64,000 nt of DNA from Granulicella sp. dw_53 (GTDB lineage Bacteria; Acidobacteriota; Terriglobia; Terriglobales; Acidobacteriaceae): assembly GCF_018449545.1 (NCBI RefSeq), contig NZ_JAAVUR010000022.1:1-64000 (forward strand), read 5' to 3'. Positions 25,584 to 34,600 of this stretch are shown one piece after another. The stretch's first letter is position 1. Each line of letters opens with the position of its first letter. Position numbers and translations under genes: made by a program. The notes below the pieces were generated by a model, which did not search any database, had not been told where the DNA came from, and saw nothing but the letters and a program-made list of their open reading frames with translations.

Positions 25584-25704
25584 ATTTTTTATGTAGGTGC
25601 AATCGTTAAGTGATTTTATGTAGCTACGATCGTTTATAGGAATTTTTATTTGGCTACGGCTGTTATAGCAATTTTATGTAACTATAATCATTACATTTAC
25701 TGTC

Positions 25705-25756
25705 ACTGTGATCGTCGTAGCTTCGAGAGGACTGTGATCGTCGTAGCTTCGAGAGA
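25705..25756. repeat. 26-base direct tandem repeat
   Basis: Two adjacent 26-base copies beginning actgtgatcgtcgtagcttc and differing only at the last base. They end eight bases from the stop codon of the histidine kinase gene and continue the gatcgt theme of the array to the left. Confidence 0.8.
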
Positions 25757-25764
25757 AGTAATTG

Positions 25765-28700
25765 TCAGGCGGGCATGGAGGGGGCGGGTTCGTCTTCTGT
25801 GGGGAGTAGCAGGGAGAAGATGGTTCCGTGGTGGATGGGGTGGGTGGAGCTGCGGAGGGTGAGGCGGCCTTTGTGGCGGGCTATGATTCCGTCGGAGATC
25901 CAGAGGCCGAGGCCGGTTCCGTTTAGGTCTTTGGTGGTGAAGAAGGGCTCGAAGATGCGGCTGCGGACTTCGGGGGACATGCCGTGTCCGGTGTCGGCGA
26001 TGGTGATGCGTACGCCGCGGACTCCTTTGGGGCGGTCTTCGGTGTGGAGGGTGGCGTCGTGGGCGCGGACGATGAGGCGTCCTCCCTGGCGCATGGCGTC
26101 GATGGCGTTGGCGATGAGGTTGTTGAGGACCTGGCGGATGTCGTTTTCGAAGCAGAGGATCGATGTGAGGCTGGTGTAGCTGGCCTGGACGTGGATGTTG
26201 GAGTTGCTGAGGCGTCCCTGGTAGAGGTCGAGGACGGGGCCGACGAGGGTTTGGGGGGTGACGTGGGTGGCGCGGACGGCCTGGCGGTGGAAGCGGAGGG
26301 TTTGGGTGGCGATCTGGCAGACGCGGGCGAGCTCGGACTGGGCGGTGTGGACGAGGGGCCGGAGGGCGTTGGGCAGGATAGGGTCGCCGTCGATGAGGTA
26401 GAGGATGTTGGTGATGGCTTCGAGGGGGTTGTTGATCTCGTGGGAGATGGAGCTGGCGAGGCGTCCGACGGCGGCGAGCTTCTCGGACTGGATGAGGGCG
26501 GCCTCGGCCTTCTTCTGGTTGGTGATCTCGAGTGACGCGGCGCTGATGGCCTGGATGGTGCCGTCGGTGTCGTATACGGGGTAGTAGTTGACGGTCCAGA
26601 AGCGGGTTCTGTCGGGTGGGTCGGTGGCGACGCGGCCTTCGAGGAGCTGGTTGACGATGGGGCGGCCCTGGGCGACTTGCTCGAACATCTCGTGGAGGCC
26701 GGGGATGGGGGCCATCTCGGTGAGGGTTTTGCCGACGACCTGGGAGGGGGACATGCCGAAGAAGGCGGCCTGGCGGTCGTTGAGGCGAAGGTAGCGGAAC
26801 TCGACGGGGTCGAAGAGGGCGAGGCCGATGGGTGCGGTGGCGTAGACGGTCTCGAGCTCGGCGCGCTGGCGCTCGGTTTCGAGCTGCTTGACCTGGAGCT
26901 GGTCGGCGTAGGTCTTGCGGTCGTGGATGTCGTTGGCGACGCCGAGCCAGTGGAGGATTTTGCCGGAGTCGTCGCGGACGGGGAGGGCGCGGAGCCACCA
27001 CCAGCGGACGGCCTGGTCGCTGGCGCGGATCATGCGGGCTTCGATCTCGTACTCGCTGCCGGTGGCGATGGCGTTGGTCCAGGCTTTGGCGACGCGGGGG
27101 CGCTCGCCGCGGTGGTAGGGGTCGAGCCAGCCGTCGCCGGAGAGCTGCTCCAAGGTGAGGCCGACGTAGTCGAGGAAGCGCTGGTTGGCGTAGGTGATGG
27201 CTCCCTGTGGGGAGCCCATCCAGATGGCCTGGGGGTTGAGATCGGCGAGGACGCGGTAGCGCTCTTCGGAGGCGGCGAGGGCGTCTTCGTTGCGCTTGCG
27301 GTCGGTGATGTCGATGGTCATGCCGCGGAGGGCGACGACTTTGCCGTCGTGCTGATCGAACTTGGCACGGGTCTCGAGCCAGCGGAGGGAGCCGTCGGCA
27401 GCGCGGGTGGGGAAGTCGAGGACGACCATGTCGTTGCCGTACATGGCGTCGCGGAGGCTGGCGCTGACGACTTCGAGGTGGTCGGGGGGGATGACGCGCT
27501 CGAAGTCCTTGCGGGTGGCGACGGAGTCGAGCGGATGTCCGTGGACGGGGTACGAGCCGTCGCTGTAGGTGATGTTGCCGGAGGCGAGATCGAGCTCCCA
27601 GGTGGCGACGAGGGCGGCTTCCTGGATGACGGAGAGGAGGTCGCGCTGCTGCTTGAGGATGTGGTCGGAATGGCGGCGGGCGGTGATGTCGCGGAAGAAG
27701 ACGACCATGCCGTCGTCGGAGGGACGGCAGGCGACGTGGAGCCACATGTTGAGGGGTTCGGCGTAGAAGGCCTCGAACTCGGTGGGGATGCGCTGCTCCA
27801 TGGTGAGGAGGTAGTTGTAGAAGAACTCGGTGTCGCGGGAGGCGGGGAACTCTTCCCAGACGTTCTTGCCGATGAGGTCGCCTTTTTTGACGAGGAGCTC
27901 TTCGGCGCGGCGGTTGAGGAAGGTGTAGGTCCAGTCGTGGCTGATGCTGGCGACGGCGTCGGTGGTGGCCTCGAAGACTTGCTGGAGCTGTCGGGTGGTG
28001 GCGTCGCGGCGGGCTTCGGCTTTCTTGCGGGCGGTGATGTCGCTGGAGAAGATGATGATGCCGTCTTCGAAGGGGCGGACGAAGACCTTGAACCATGCGT
28101 TGAGGGGAGCGGGGTAGTGGGCCTCGAACTCGGTGGGGATGCCGCGTTCCATGGTGGTGCGGTAGTTGGAGATGTAGGGCTCGGTCTGGTTGAGGGGGAA
28201 GGCGGCCCAGAGGTTGGTGCCGATGAGGTTGTCGGTTTTAAGGATGACGTGGGCGGCGCGGTTGGCGAAGGTGCAGTTCCAGTTGCGATCGATGCAGACG
28301 ATGGAGTCGGGGGTGCTCTCGAAGACCTGGCGGAGCTTGCGAACGGCGTCGTCGCGTCCGGCTTCGGCGAGTTTGCGGTCGGTGATGTCTCGGTAGTAGA
28401 GGGTGATGCCGTCTTCGACGGGGAAGACGTGGATGTCGAGCCAGAGCTGGAAGGGCTCGTAGAAGTGCTCGATGTGGCTGGAGGTGCGCTTCGACATGGA
28501 CTGGCGATAGCAGGTCTCTAGGTCTGAGCCGACGGCTTCGGGGAAGAGCTCCCAGTAGGTCCTGGCGTTGAGGTCGGCGGGGGTGATGCGGCTGATGCGG
28601 CGGGCTTCGGCGTTGACGAAGGTGATCTTCCAGGAACGATCGATGGCGAGGATGGCGTCGGGGATGTGGTCTAGGAGCTGCAGGAATTTGTGGTCTTGTG

Positions 28701-28776
28701 AGCCTTCGGCAGGCGATGACGCAGAGGTGCCCTGTTGTTTAGGGGCGGGGGCGAACAGCAGCTCTGGCGGAATCAT
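25765..28776 (-). CDS. Soluble sensor histidine kinase with six PAS domains
   Basis: 1003 residues without membrane segments. Six PAS or PAS-like domains occupy about 30-135, 147-250, 263-366, 378-493, 500-620 and 637-755, most closed by an I-T-x-R-K-type linker. The first three resemble one another (P-x-x-x-W-L/F ... D-G-I-x-x-x-x-x-D-I-T), which suggests duplication. The HisKA domain has the phospho-acceptor His779 in S-I-S-H-E-I-N-N-P-L-E. The ATPase domain has N-L-I-A-N-A-I-D-A-M (N box), D-T-G-H-G-M, F-E-P-F-F-T-T-K and G-T-G-L-G-L-W-I-S. It should respond to a cytoplasmic signal such as redox state, a ligand or light, which cannot be specified. There is no response regulator adjacent, so it is an orphan kinase. 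Confidence 0.93.
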   Translation of the reverse strand: MIPPELLFAPAPKQQGTSASSPAEGSQDHKFLQLLDHIPDAILAIDRSWKITFVNAEARRISRITPADLNARTYWELFPEAVGSDLETCYRQSMSKRTSSHIEHFYEPFQLWLDIHVFPVEDGITLYYRDITDRKLAEAGRDDAVRKLRQVFESTPDSIVCIDRNWNCTFANRAAHVILKTDNLIGTNLWAAFPLNQTEPYISNYRTTMERGIPTEFEAHYPAPLNAWFKVFVRPFEDGIIIFSSDITARKKAEARRDATTRQLQQVFEATTDAVASISHDWTYTFLNRRAEELLVKKGDLIGKNVWEEFPASRDTEFFYNYLLTMEQRIPTEFEAFYAEPLNMWLHVACRPSDDGMVVFFRDITARRHSDHILKQQRDLLSVIQEAALVATWELDLASGNITYSDGSYPVHGHPLDSVATRKDFERVIPPDHLEVVSASLRDAMYGNDMVVLDFPTRAADGSLRWLETRAKFDQHDGKVVALRGMTIDITDRKRNEDALAASEERYRVLADLNPQAIWMGSPQGAITYANQRFLDYVGLTLEQLSGDGWLDPYHRGERPRVAKAWTNAIATGSEYEIEARMIRASDQAVRWWWLRALPVRDDSGKILHWLGVANDIHDRKTYADQLQVKQLETERQRAELETVYATAPIGLALFDPVEFRYLRLNDRQAAFFGMSPSQVVGKTLTEMAPIPGLHEMFEQVAQGRPIVNQLLEGRVATDPPDRTRFWTVNYYPVYDTDGTIQAISAASLEITNQKKAEAALIQSEKLAAVGRLASSISHEINNPLEAITNILYLIDGDPILPNALRPLVHTAQSELARVCQIATQTLRFHRQAVRATHVTPQTLVGPVLDLYQGRLSNSNIHVQASYTSLTSILCFENDIRQVLNNLIANAIDAMRQGGRLIVRAHDATLHTEDRPKGVRGVRITIADTGHGMSPEVRSRIFEPFFTTKDLNGTGLGLWISDGIIARHKGRLTLRSSTHPIHHGTIFSLLLPTEDEPAPSMPA

Positions 28777-28864
28777 CCCTTACAGTTTCGCAGAAAATTG
28801 TGCAAATCTGCACATTGTTCCTACAAGCTTTATGTAGGTCGGGGGGCACACATAAGGGCTGGAT

Positions 28865-29533
28865 TTATTCCTTTTTTTCTAGTTGCGCGAGGCGTTCTTC
28901 CAGGGATTGGAGGGTGGTTTGGAGGTGGGTGAGTTCTGACTCGAGCTGGGTGACGCGGTCGGAGAGTGAAGAGGAGGCGATGGGATCGGAGCGAAGCTGG
29001 GAGGAGGGTTCGGATGCGGGGATGTCGCCGAGCAGGTGGGCGTATCGGGCTGTGCTGGAGCCGGGCTGGCGGGGGAGGAGGGTGACGAGTGGGCCGGTGG
29101 CGGATGGTTCGGAGTCGGATGGGGCGGGGCGTGTAGCGAGCCGCTCGAGGGTGGAGATGACGGCGGGGAGGTCGTCGAAGGCGAACATGCGGTCGGAGCG
29201 GCTGCGGAGCTCGCCGGGGGTCTGGGGGCCGCGGAGGAGGAGAAGGCAGATGAGGGCGGTCTCGTCGCGGCGGAGGTTGAGGACCGTGCGGATGCGGTGC
29301 TCGTACTTGGTGACGCGGGCGTCGCGGTAGGGTGCGGTGAGGCCTAGCTCTTCCAGGGTGTGGAGGGCCTGGCGGACTTCTTCCTCGTCCAAATCGAGGA
29401 CGGGATCGCGGCTGGAGCGCTGATTACAGGCGTTGACCAGGGCGTTGAGGGAGAGCGGGTAGTTTTCCGGGGTGGTGATCTCCTTTTCGATGAGGGAGCC
29501 GAGTACCCGGAGCTGGATCTGCGAAAGATGCAT
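28865..29533 (-). CDS. yceH: YceH family protein (DUF480)
   Basis: 222 residues with the strongly conserved YceH opening: L-S-x-x-Q-x-R-V-L-G-S-L-I-E-K-E, T-T-P-E-N-Y-P-L-S-L-N-A-L-V-N-A-C-N-Q and R-D-P-V. Two winged-helix domains are expected (about 1-85 and 90-165; the second contains L-R-G-P-Q-T-P-G-E-L-R-S-R). The last 30 residues form a coiled coil (L-E-S-E-L-T-H-L-Q-T-T-L). The length fits the family. The role of YceH is not established; a DNA-binding function is inferred from the fold. The gene is divergent from the YcbK-like gene. Confidence 0.92.
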   Translation of the reverse strand: MHLSQIQLRVLGSLIEKEITTPENYPLSLNALVNACNQRSSRDPVLDLDEEEVRQALHTLEELGLTAPYRDARVTKYEHRIRTVLNLRRDETALICLLLLRGPQTPGELRSRSDRMFAFDDLPAVISTLERLATRPAPSDSEPSATGPLVTLLPRQPGSSTARYAHLLGDIPASEPSSQLRSDPIASSSLSDRVTQLESELTHLQTTLQSLEERLAQLEKKE

Positions 29534-29714
29534 ATATATAAGGTGTCACAGGTTAGGGTACACAAGTGGGATACGATTTGACACTAAAGTTATATCTTCG
29601 GTTAGGCGATAGAGACTTAGGTTCTGTAAACTTGGGTTAGCGAATGGCATACGGCGAATCTCATTTGAGGCTTCGCATTCGCGCACGAGACAAAACCAGA
29701 CATTAGGAGCGTGG

Positions 29715-30449
29715 ATGCGGGTATTGCAGAGAACAGGTGTTGCTGTCGCGGTGTCAGTGGGGATGATTCTGCTGGGGTTGAGTGGGACGGCGTCGGCGAG
29801 TAGAGTGCCGACGGGTTTGCACAACGGGATGACCAAGAGCGCATCTCGCCTGGGTACAAGACGGGCCAGGATCGCTGCAGCGGCTTCCGCGGCGGCCGCT
29901 TCGGCGGGAACCCAGATGGCGTCGTTGACGCAGGATTTCCGGTTGAAGCTGAAGAATTTGCATACGGGCGAGAGTCTGGATGTGGTGTACCGGGTGGGGA
30001 ATACGTATCTTCCAGAGGCTGTGGAGAAGTTGAATTACTTTCTGCGCGACCACAATACCCAGGATGTGACGACCTACGACCCGAAGGAGTTCGACGTGCT
30101 GCATAACGTGCTGGCACGGTTGCGGCGGCCGAACGGAGTGATCGACATTGTGTGTGGATACCGGACGCCGGAGACGAATGCTGCTTTGCGGCAGAACTCG
30201 CCGAAGACGGGCGTGGCCGAGCATAGCCAGCATATGGAAGGACATGCGATCGATATCCGGGTGCCGGGCGTGTCTACGGCTCAGCTGAGGAATGCGGCGC
30301 TGAGTCTGCATGCGGGCGGGGTCGGGTACTATCCGGTGTCGCAGTTTGTGCATGTGGATGTGGGTCCGGTGCGGACGTGGGCGTTTGGACAGGCGCCGCG
30401 GCGGGCGGGACGGCGGAGCAGGGGCAGCCGTGTCAGCGCGGGCATGTAG
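29715..30449 (+). CDS. Exported YcbK-like (DUF882) M15-fold peptidase
   Basis: 244 residues; AGGAG precedes the ATG with five-base spacing. A signal peptide and an Ala-rich linker (to about residue 68) precede the DUF882 domain. This contains V-C-G-Y-R-T-P-E-T-N-A-A-L-R, then the zinc motif S-Q-H-M-E-G-H-A-I-D-I, and the last ligand in F-V-H-V-D-V-G. These are the His/Asp/His ligands of the LAS/M15 peptidase fold; the E. coli relative MepK cleaves 3-3 peptidoglycan crosslinks. It is therefore probably a periplasmic murein endopeptidase. The tail after residue 225 is Arg/Gly-rich and probably disordered. Confidence 0.88.
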   Translation: MRVLQRTGVAVAVSVGMILLGLSGTASASRVPTGLHNGMTKSASRLGTRRARIAAAASAAAASAGTQMASLTQDFRLKLKNLHTGESLDVVYRVGNTYLPEAVEKLNYFLRDHNTQDVTTYDPKEFDVLHNVLARLRRPNGVIDIVCGYRTPETNAALRQNSPKTGVAEHSQHMEGHAIDIRVPGVSTAQLRNAALSLHAGGVGYYPVSQFVHVDVGPVRTWAFGQAPRRAGRRSRGSRVSAGM

Positions 30450-30549
30450 TTTGCCTGAACCGGCCGACGTAAGCGTCTGATGTCCAGAACTGATGTCCAG
30501 CGACCGATATTTAAACTGATGTCTTTAAAAACGGACATGTGGGAACGGT

Positions 30550-30921
30550 ATGAGCAGAGAGTATTTCAAGAGCAATCCAGCATTTCCATTTGCCGACGCC
30601 ATTCTGGTGGATGGGAAGACGTTGTATCTTTCAGGGCGAATCGGTCTCGTGCCGGGTACGCTTACGGTTCCGGAGAGCGTAGAGGACGAGGCCCATCTGC
30701 TGATGAAGGATGTGCAGGCGGTGTTGGGGCTGGCGGGGATGCGGATGGAGCAGTTGGTGTCGGTCCAGATCTTTGCGAGCGATGTGTCGCTATGGGAACG
30801 GTTCAACGTGGTGTATCGCGGCTACTTCAGCGGAGAGCTTCCGGCGCGTGCGTTTCTGGGCTCGGGGACGCTGCTGTTTGGAGCGCGGTTTGAGCTGCAG
30901 GCGATTGCTGTCAAAGATTAA
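30550..30921 (+). CDS. RidA family protein (enamine/imine deaminase type)
   Basis: 123 residues, the usual RidA size. Recognisable features are L-Y-L-S-G-R-I-G near residue 28, the trimer-interface helix (A-H-L-L-M-K-D-V-Q-A-V-L), V-Q-I-F-A-S-D-V, and the C-terminal P-A-R-A-F-L-G-S-G-x-L-L-F-G-A-R-F-E, in which the first Arg is the substrate-carboxylate-binding residue. RidA proteins hydrolyse reactive 2-aminoacrylate and related imines; the wider YjgF group includes other activities. No linked pathway gene is adjacent, so the exact substrate is open. Confidence 0.85.
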   Translation: MSREYFKSNPAFPFADAILVDGKTLYLSGRIGLVPGTLTVPESVEDEAHLLMKDVQAVLGLAGMRMEQLVSVQIFASDVSLWERFNVVYRGYFSGELPARAFLGSGTLLFGARFELQAIAVKD

Positions 30922-31048
30922 TTTGGATGCGGTGATGTAAGGCCGATCCGTGCCGTGGACTTTGTCAATGGACAGGCCATGCTCTTAAGTGCGAATGCTT
31001 TCGCCTCTTCTGCTATCTGCTGAACTCCGACGTTCACCGTGTGAAGGC

Positions 31049-31567
31049 TTACATGTCTGGCTTGGAGTTTGGCACGAAAGAGTTCAGAAAAGCCTGCACT
31101 TCCCGAGGGCTTCGAAGTATCGTGACTCTTCCGGGGAAGGCTTGCAACTGTGCTCTGAGTTCGGGGAGTTTTTTGTGGAAATTCCAGATGTAGCTGAGGA
31201 AGCTCCATTCGAGCCGTTCCGGGCAGCCCTTCGCCATGTCAGAGCGTACGCGTCCCCAACTGAGGAGAATTCTTTGCAGGGCCCTACGGAGACAGAGGCT
31301 TCGCGGAAGATCGAGCAGGATGGCGGTGTCGGCCGCGGCTAAACGCATCGCTACTGTGCCTCCGTAGTTGCCGTCGATGATCCAGGAAGGATTTGCCAGG
31401 ACCTCTGCGATCTGTTGTTGCCATTGATGTCTTTCAGGCTCGACCCAGCCGGGACTCCAGTAGAGCTGGTCCAGGTGGATGAGGGGCAATGCCATCCGTG
31501 TAGAGAGTGTTCGCGCCAGAGTGGACTTTCCAGAGCCTGGGCAACCTAGAATTAAGACGCGTTGCAT
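31049..31567 (-). CDS. P-loop kinase-like protein (FlaR/adenylate-kinase-like)
   Basis: 172 residues from the ATG at 31565-31567, which has AAGGGGA upstream; an ATG seven codons earlier is less favoured. Walker A is G-C-P-G-S-G-K-S-T near the N-terminus, followed by L-P-L-I-H-L-D-Q-L-Y-W-S-P-G-W, then W-I-I-D-G-N-Y-G-G-T and I-L-L-D-L-P-R. This is the pattern of small proteins annotated as DNA topology modulation protein FlaR or AAA family ATPase. The fold is that of nucleotide kinases, and the true substrate is unknown. It follows the RidA gene convergently, with 127 bases between them. Confidence 0.82.
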   Translation of the reverse strand: MQRVLILGCPGSGKSTLARTLSTRMALPLIHLDQLYWSPGWVEPERHQWQQQIAEVLANPSWIIDGNYGGTVAMRLAAADTAILLDLPRSLCLRRALQRILLSWGRVRSDMAKGCPERLEWSFLSYIWNFHKKLPELRAQLQAFPGRVTILRSPREVQAFLNSFVPNSKPDM

Positions 31568-31631
31568 TTGATCCCCTTCGCTAATCATCTCCTCTATTCG
31601 TGTTTCGTTATTATCGTCTCTCTTCGCTGAG

Positions 31632-31658
31632 AAAGGCCGCCATTTGCTGGCGGCCTTT
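31632..31658 (-). terminator. Terminator of the second giant TonB receptor gene
   Basis: AAAGGCCGCC-ATTTGCT-GGCGGCCTTT, a perfect 10-base stem, followed on the minus strand by TCTC. It lies 24 bases beyond the receptor stop. The stem is the same as the core of the terminator at 36257-36290. Confidence 0.8.
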
Positions 31659-31681
31659 GTCGGTTGGGTGCCGCGTTGTGG

Positions 31682-34600
31682 TTAGAAGTTGATGCGGGCT
31701 TCGGCTTGTAGTTTGCGCGGCGCGTTGGCCTGGCTGGATACGGTGCCGAAGGTTGCGGAGTCGATGTTGGTCTGGACGCCGCCGAAGTTGACGGTGTTGT
31801 AGACGTTGAAGGCGGAGACGGCCGTCTGGAGCTGGAGGCTCTCCCAGATCTTGAAGGCGCGGCGGAGGGTGACGTCCTGGTTCCAGGTGTAGGGCGAGCG
31901 CAGGCCGTAGGGAGCGGTGCGGGGAGCATTTCCGAAGGTGTAGTTGGGGACCTTCTGGAAGGCTGCCGGGTTGATGTAGGAGACGGTGTGCCCGGGGATC
32001 ATGTTGCCCTGGCCGGAGCTGAGTCCTCCGTTGATGGCGATGGGGCCGGAGAAGCCAGGGGTCAGGTTGGGAACGCAGAGGGTGCCGGTCCCGAAGGAAG
32101 AGGTGTTGCAGGAGGTGGAGGTGATGGCTAGAGGAGCTCCGGAGGAGAGGATGAAGACGCTGGAGAGCTCGAAGCCACCAGCAAAGGCAGAGGCGAGGCC
32201 GGTGGAGGCGAAGCGGTGACCTTTGCCGAAGGGAAGCTTCCAGTTGGCGGAGCTGGTGATGAGGTGTTTGCGGTCGATGGATCCGAGGCCGTACTCCTGG
32301 AAGGGATTGTAGGAGGTGCGGGCGACGGTGACGACGTTATCCATCTCCTTGGAGAAGGTGTAGGCGAGGTTGAGGGTGAGGCCGTTGGAGGCGCGCTGGG
32401 TGACGACGACCTGGAGGGCGTTGAAGTTGGAGTTGCCGACGTCGGGCCAGATGTCGGTGATGGAGGTGTACTGCGGGAAGGGCAGAAGGGTGCGGAAGAG
32501 CTTGCCGTTGGTGGTGTCGAAGTTGGCGTAGGGAAGCTTGAAGGGAGTACCGAGGCCGAGGGCCGCGGCGTGGGCGTTGCCGAGGGTGATGTTGGCCGGA
32601 GTCGCCGAGAGGTTGAGATCGGTTCCGAGGGCGAGGTAGCGGGGGTCGATCTGGTTGGCGGATGGGTTGCGTCCGAGGGTGGTGGGGAGGTTGTGTCCCT
32701 GGCTACCGGTGTATCCGACGGCGAGGGTGAGGCTGTTGGTGATGGAGTGCTGGATGCTGAGGCTGTAGTTGGTGAACTCGGGGACTTTGCCGCCGACCTC
32801 GGGGTCGCCGTAGGTGATGGCTCCAGCGGTGGGGCCGCCGGTGTAGAAGGCGGTGTTGAGGGTGGGGTCGAAGAAGGGAGCCTTCTGGTAGGCGGGGACT
32901 CCTCCCTGAGAGATGTTGGCGTAAGCCGCAGGCAAGGCGTTGCCACCGTTCCAGAAGAAAGCGGGTGCGCCGTTGCCGGTGGAGGCGAAGGTGGGCAGGG
33001 CGTTGTAGCCGAGCTGGTTGGTTCCGCTGCGGCCTCCGGCGCGTCCGCCTGCTGCTCCGCCGTGAGCGTACATGATGGCGAAGCCGGAGCGGATCACGGT
33101 CTTGGGAGTGACGGAGTAGGCGAGGCCGATGCGAGGACCGAAGTATCCGTAGTGGGTCTTGATGGGGGTGGCGCAGTGGCAGCTATCGACGCCGTTGCCT
33201 GTGAATTGGAGTGCGCCAGGGTAGTTGTTGATGGCGGGGTTGGGGAGTGTGGGGTTGAGGAAGGAGGTGCGGTCGTGGGCCTCGTGGAAGACGCCGAAGA
33301 TGTCGTAGCGGAGGCCGAGATTGAGGGTGAGGTTGGGGAAGATGCGGAAGTCGTCCTGGACGTAGGCGGCGAAGTCTTTGTAGCGGGCTCCGGTGGTCTT
33401 GATGGAGTTATCCTGCAGGGCGCTGGAGTCTACGGCTCCGAGGAGGTAGCTGGCGTAGGCGTTGCCGGTGGTGGTCTGGAGGGTTCCGGCGGCGTTGTAG
33501 CCGGCGGTTTCATTGACGTTGAAGGTGAAGGTGGCGATGCTGCCGTCGTCGGGGTTGGTGTAGTTGTCGTGCAGCCAGGAGAATTGTCCTCCCATGGTTA
33601 CGGAGTGTTTGCCCTTGGTCCACTGGACGTTGTCCTGGACGACGTAGGTGTTGACGACCTCGTCGAAGGCCTGGGAGTTGGTTCCGGCCCAGGATTGAGG
33701 CGCGTTGGTTCCGGAGAAGGTGACGGTGGGAAAGGCGTTGGAGGCCTGTCCAGCGGGGAGTCCCTGCAGGCCAGCCTTGATGGGGTATTGGCCAGCAGCG
33801 GTGGAGCTGGTGATGGGGACTTCGAGGCGGGCGTAGGCGTAGCCGAACTGGTTGAGCAGGTTCGAGGTGAAGCTGTAGACGTGATGGAATTGAGCGTTGG
33901 TGGGCTGCTCGGTGACGACGCGGGTGGCGGCGTAGGGCAGTGGGATGGCACTGGTGTTTGCGGAGATGCCGGCGAAGGGCTGGGTGACGTATTTGCCGCG
34001 AGAGAAGACGGCGTAGGCACGCTGCTTCTCGCTAAAGTTATAGTCGACGCGCTCGGTGGTGGTGGCGACGTGGAGACCGATGGGGACGATGGTGGTGTAG
34101 TTGTTTCCGATGCCAGCGGAGGTCGGAACGAAGGGCAGGTAGGACTGCAGGGACTTCGCGACCGGCGAGATGCGGCTGGCAGGGATAATGTTGCCGGGGA
34201 AGGGAGTGCGGGTGCAGACGTTGGCGGCGTTGCAGGTGGTGGTAAGAGGATCGTAGATGGGAGTGGGAAGGGCGCTGAAGTCGCCGCCGGTGAATCCGCC
34301 GACTCCGACTGCGCTGCCGCTGGTGGGGACGAACTGGTTGGTGGGCAGTGAGGTGGAGCGGTAGGTGTACTCGTCGATGTTGGCGAAGAAGAAGAGCTTG
34401 TCCTTGATGATGAAGCCGCCGAGGTGGCCGCCGTACTGGTTCTGCTTTTCTACGGGACGTCCCTGGGCGACGGTGGGGAAGTAGCCGCGGGCGTCGAGGA
34501 CGGTGTTGCGGAAGTACTCGTAGGCAGAGCCGTGGAAGCGGTTGGAGCCGGACTTGATGGTGTAGTTCTCGACGCCCTGGCCCTGGTACATGGCGGGGGA

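Noticed and set aside
25703..28096. A 797-codon open frame in another frame of the PAS kinase
   Set aside because: Translation is Arg/Pro/His-rich with no domain; it is a frame shadow of the kinase gene.
32216..34351. Long Gly/Val-rich frame antisense to the second TonB receptor
   Set aside because: Low-complexity shadow; similar shadows occur at 12070-13854, 36248-38404, 42947-44500 and 53373-54761.
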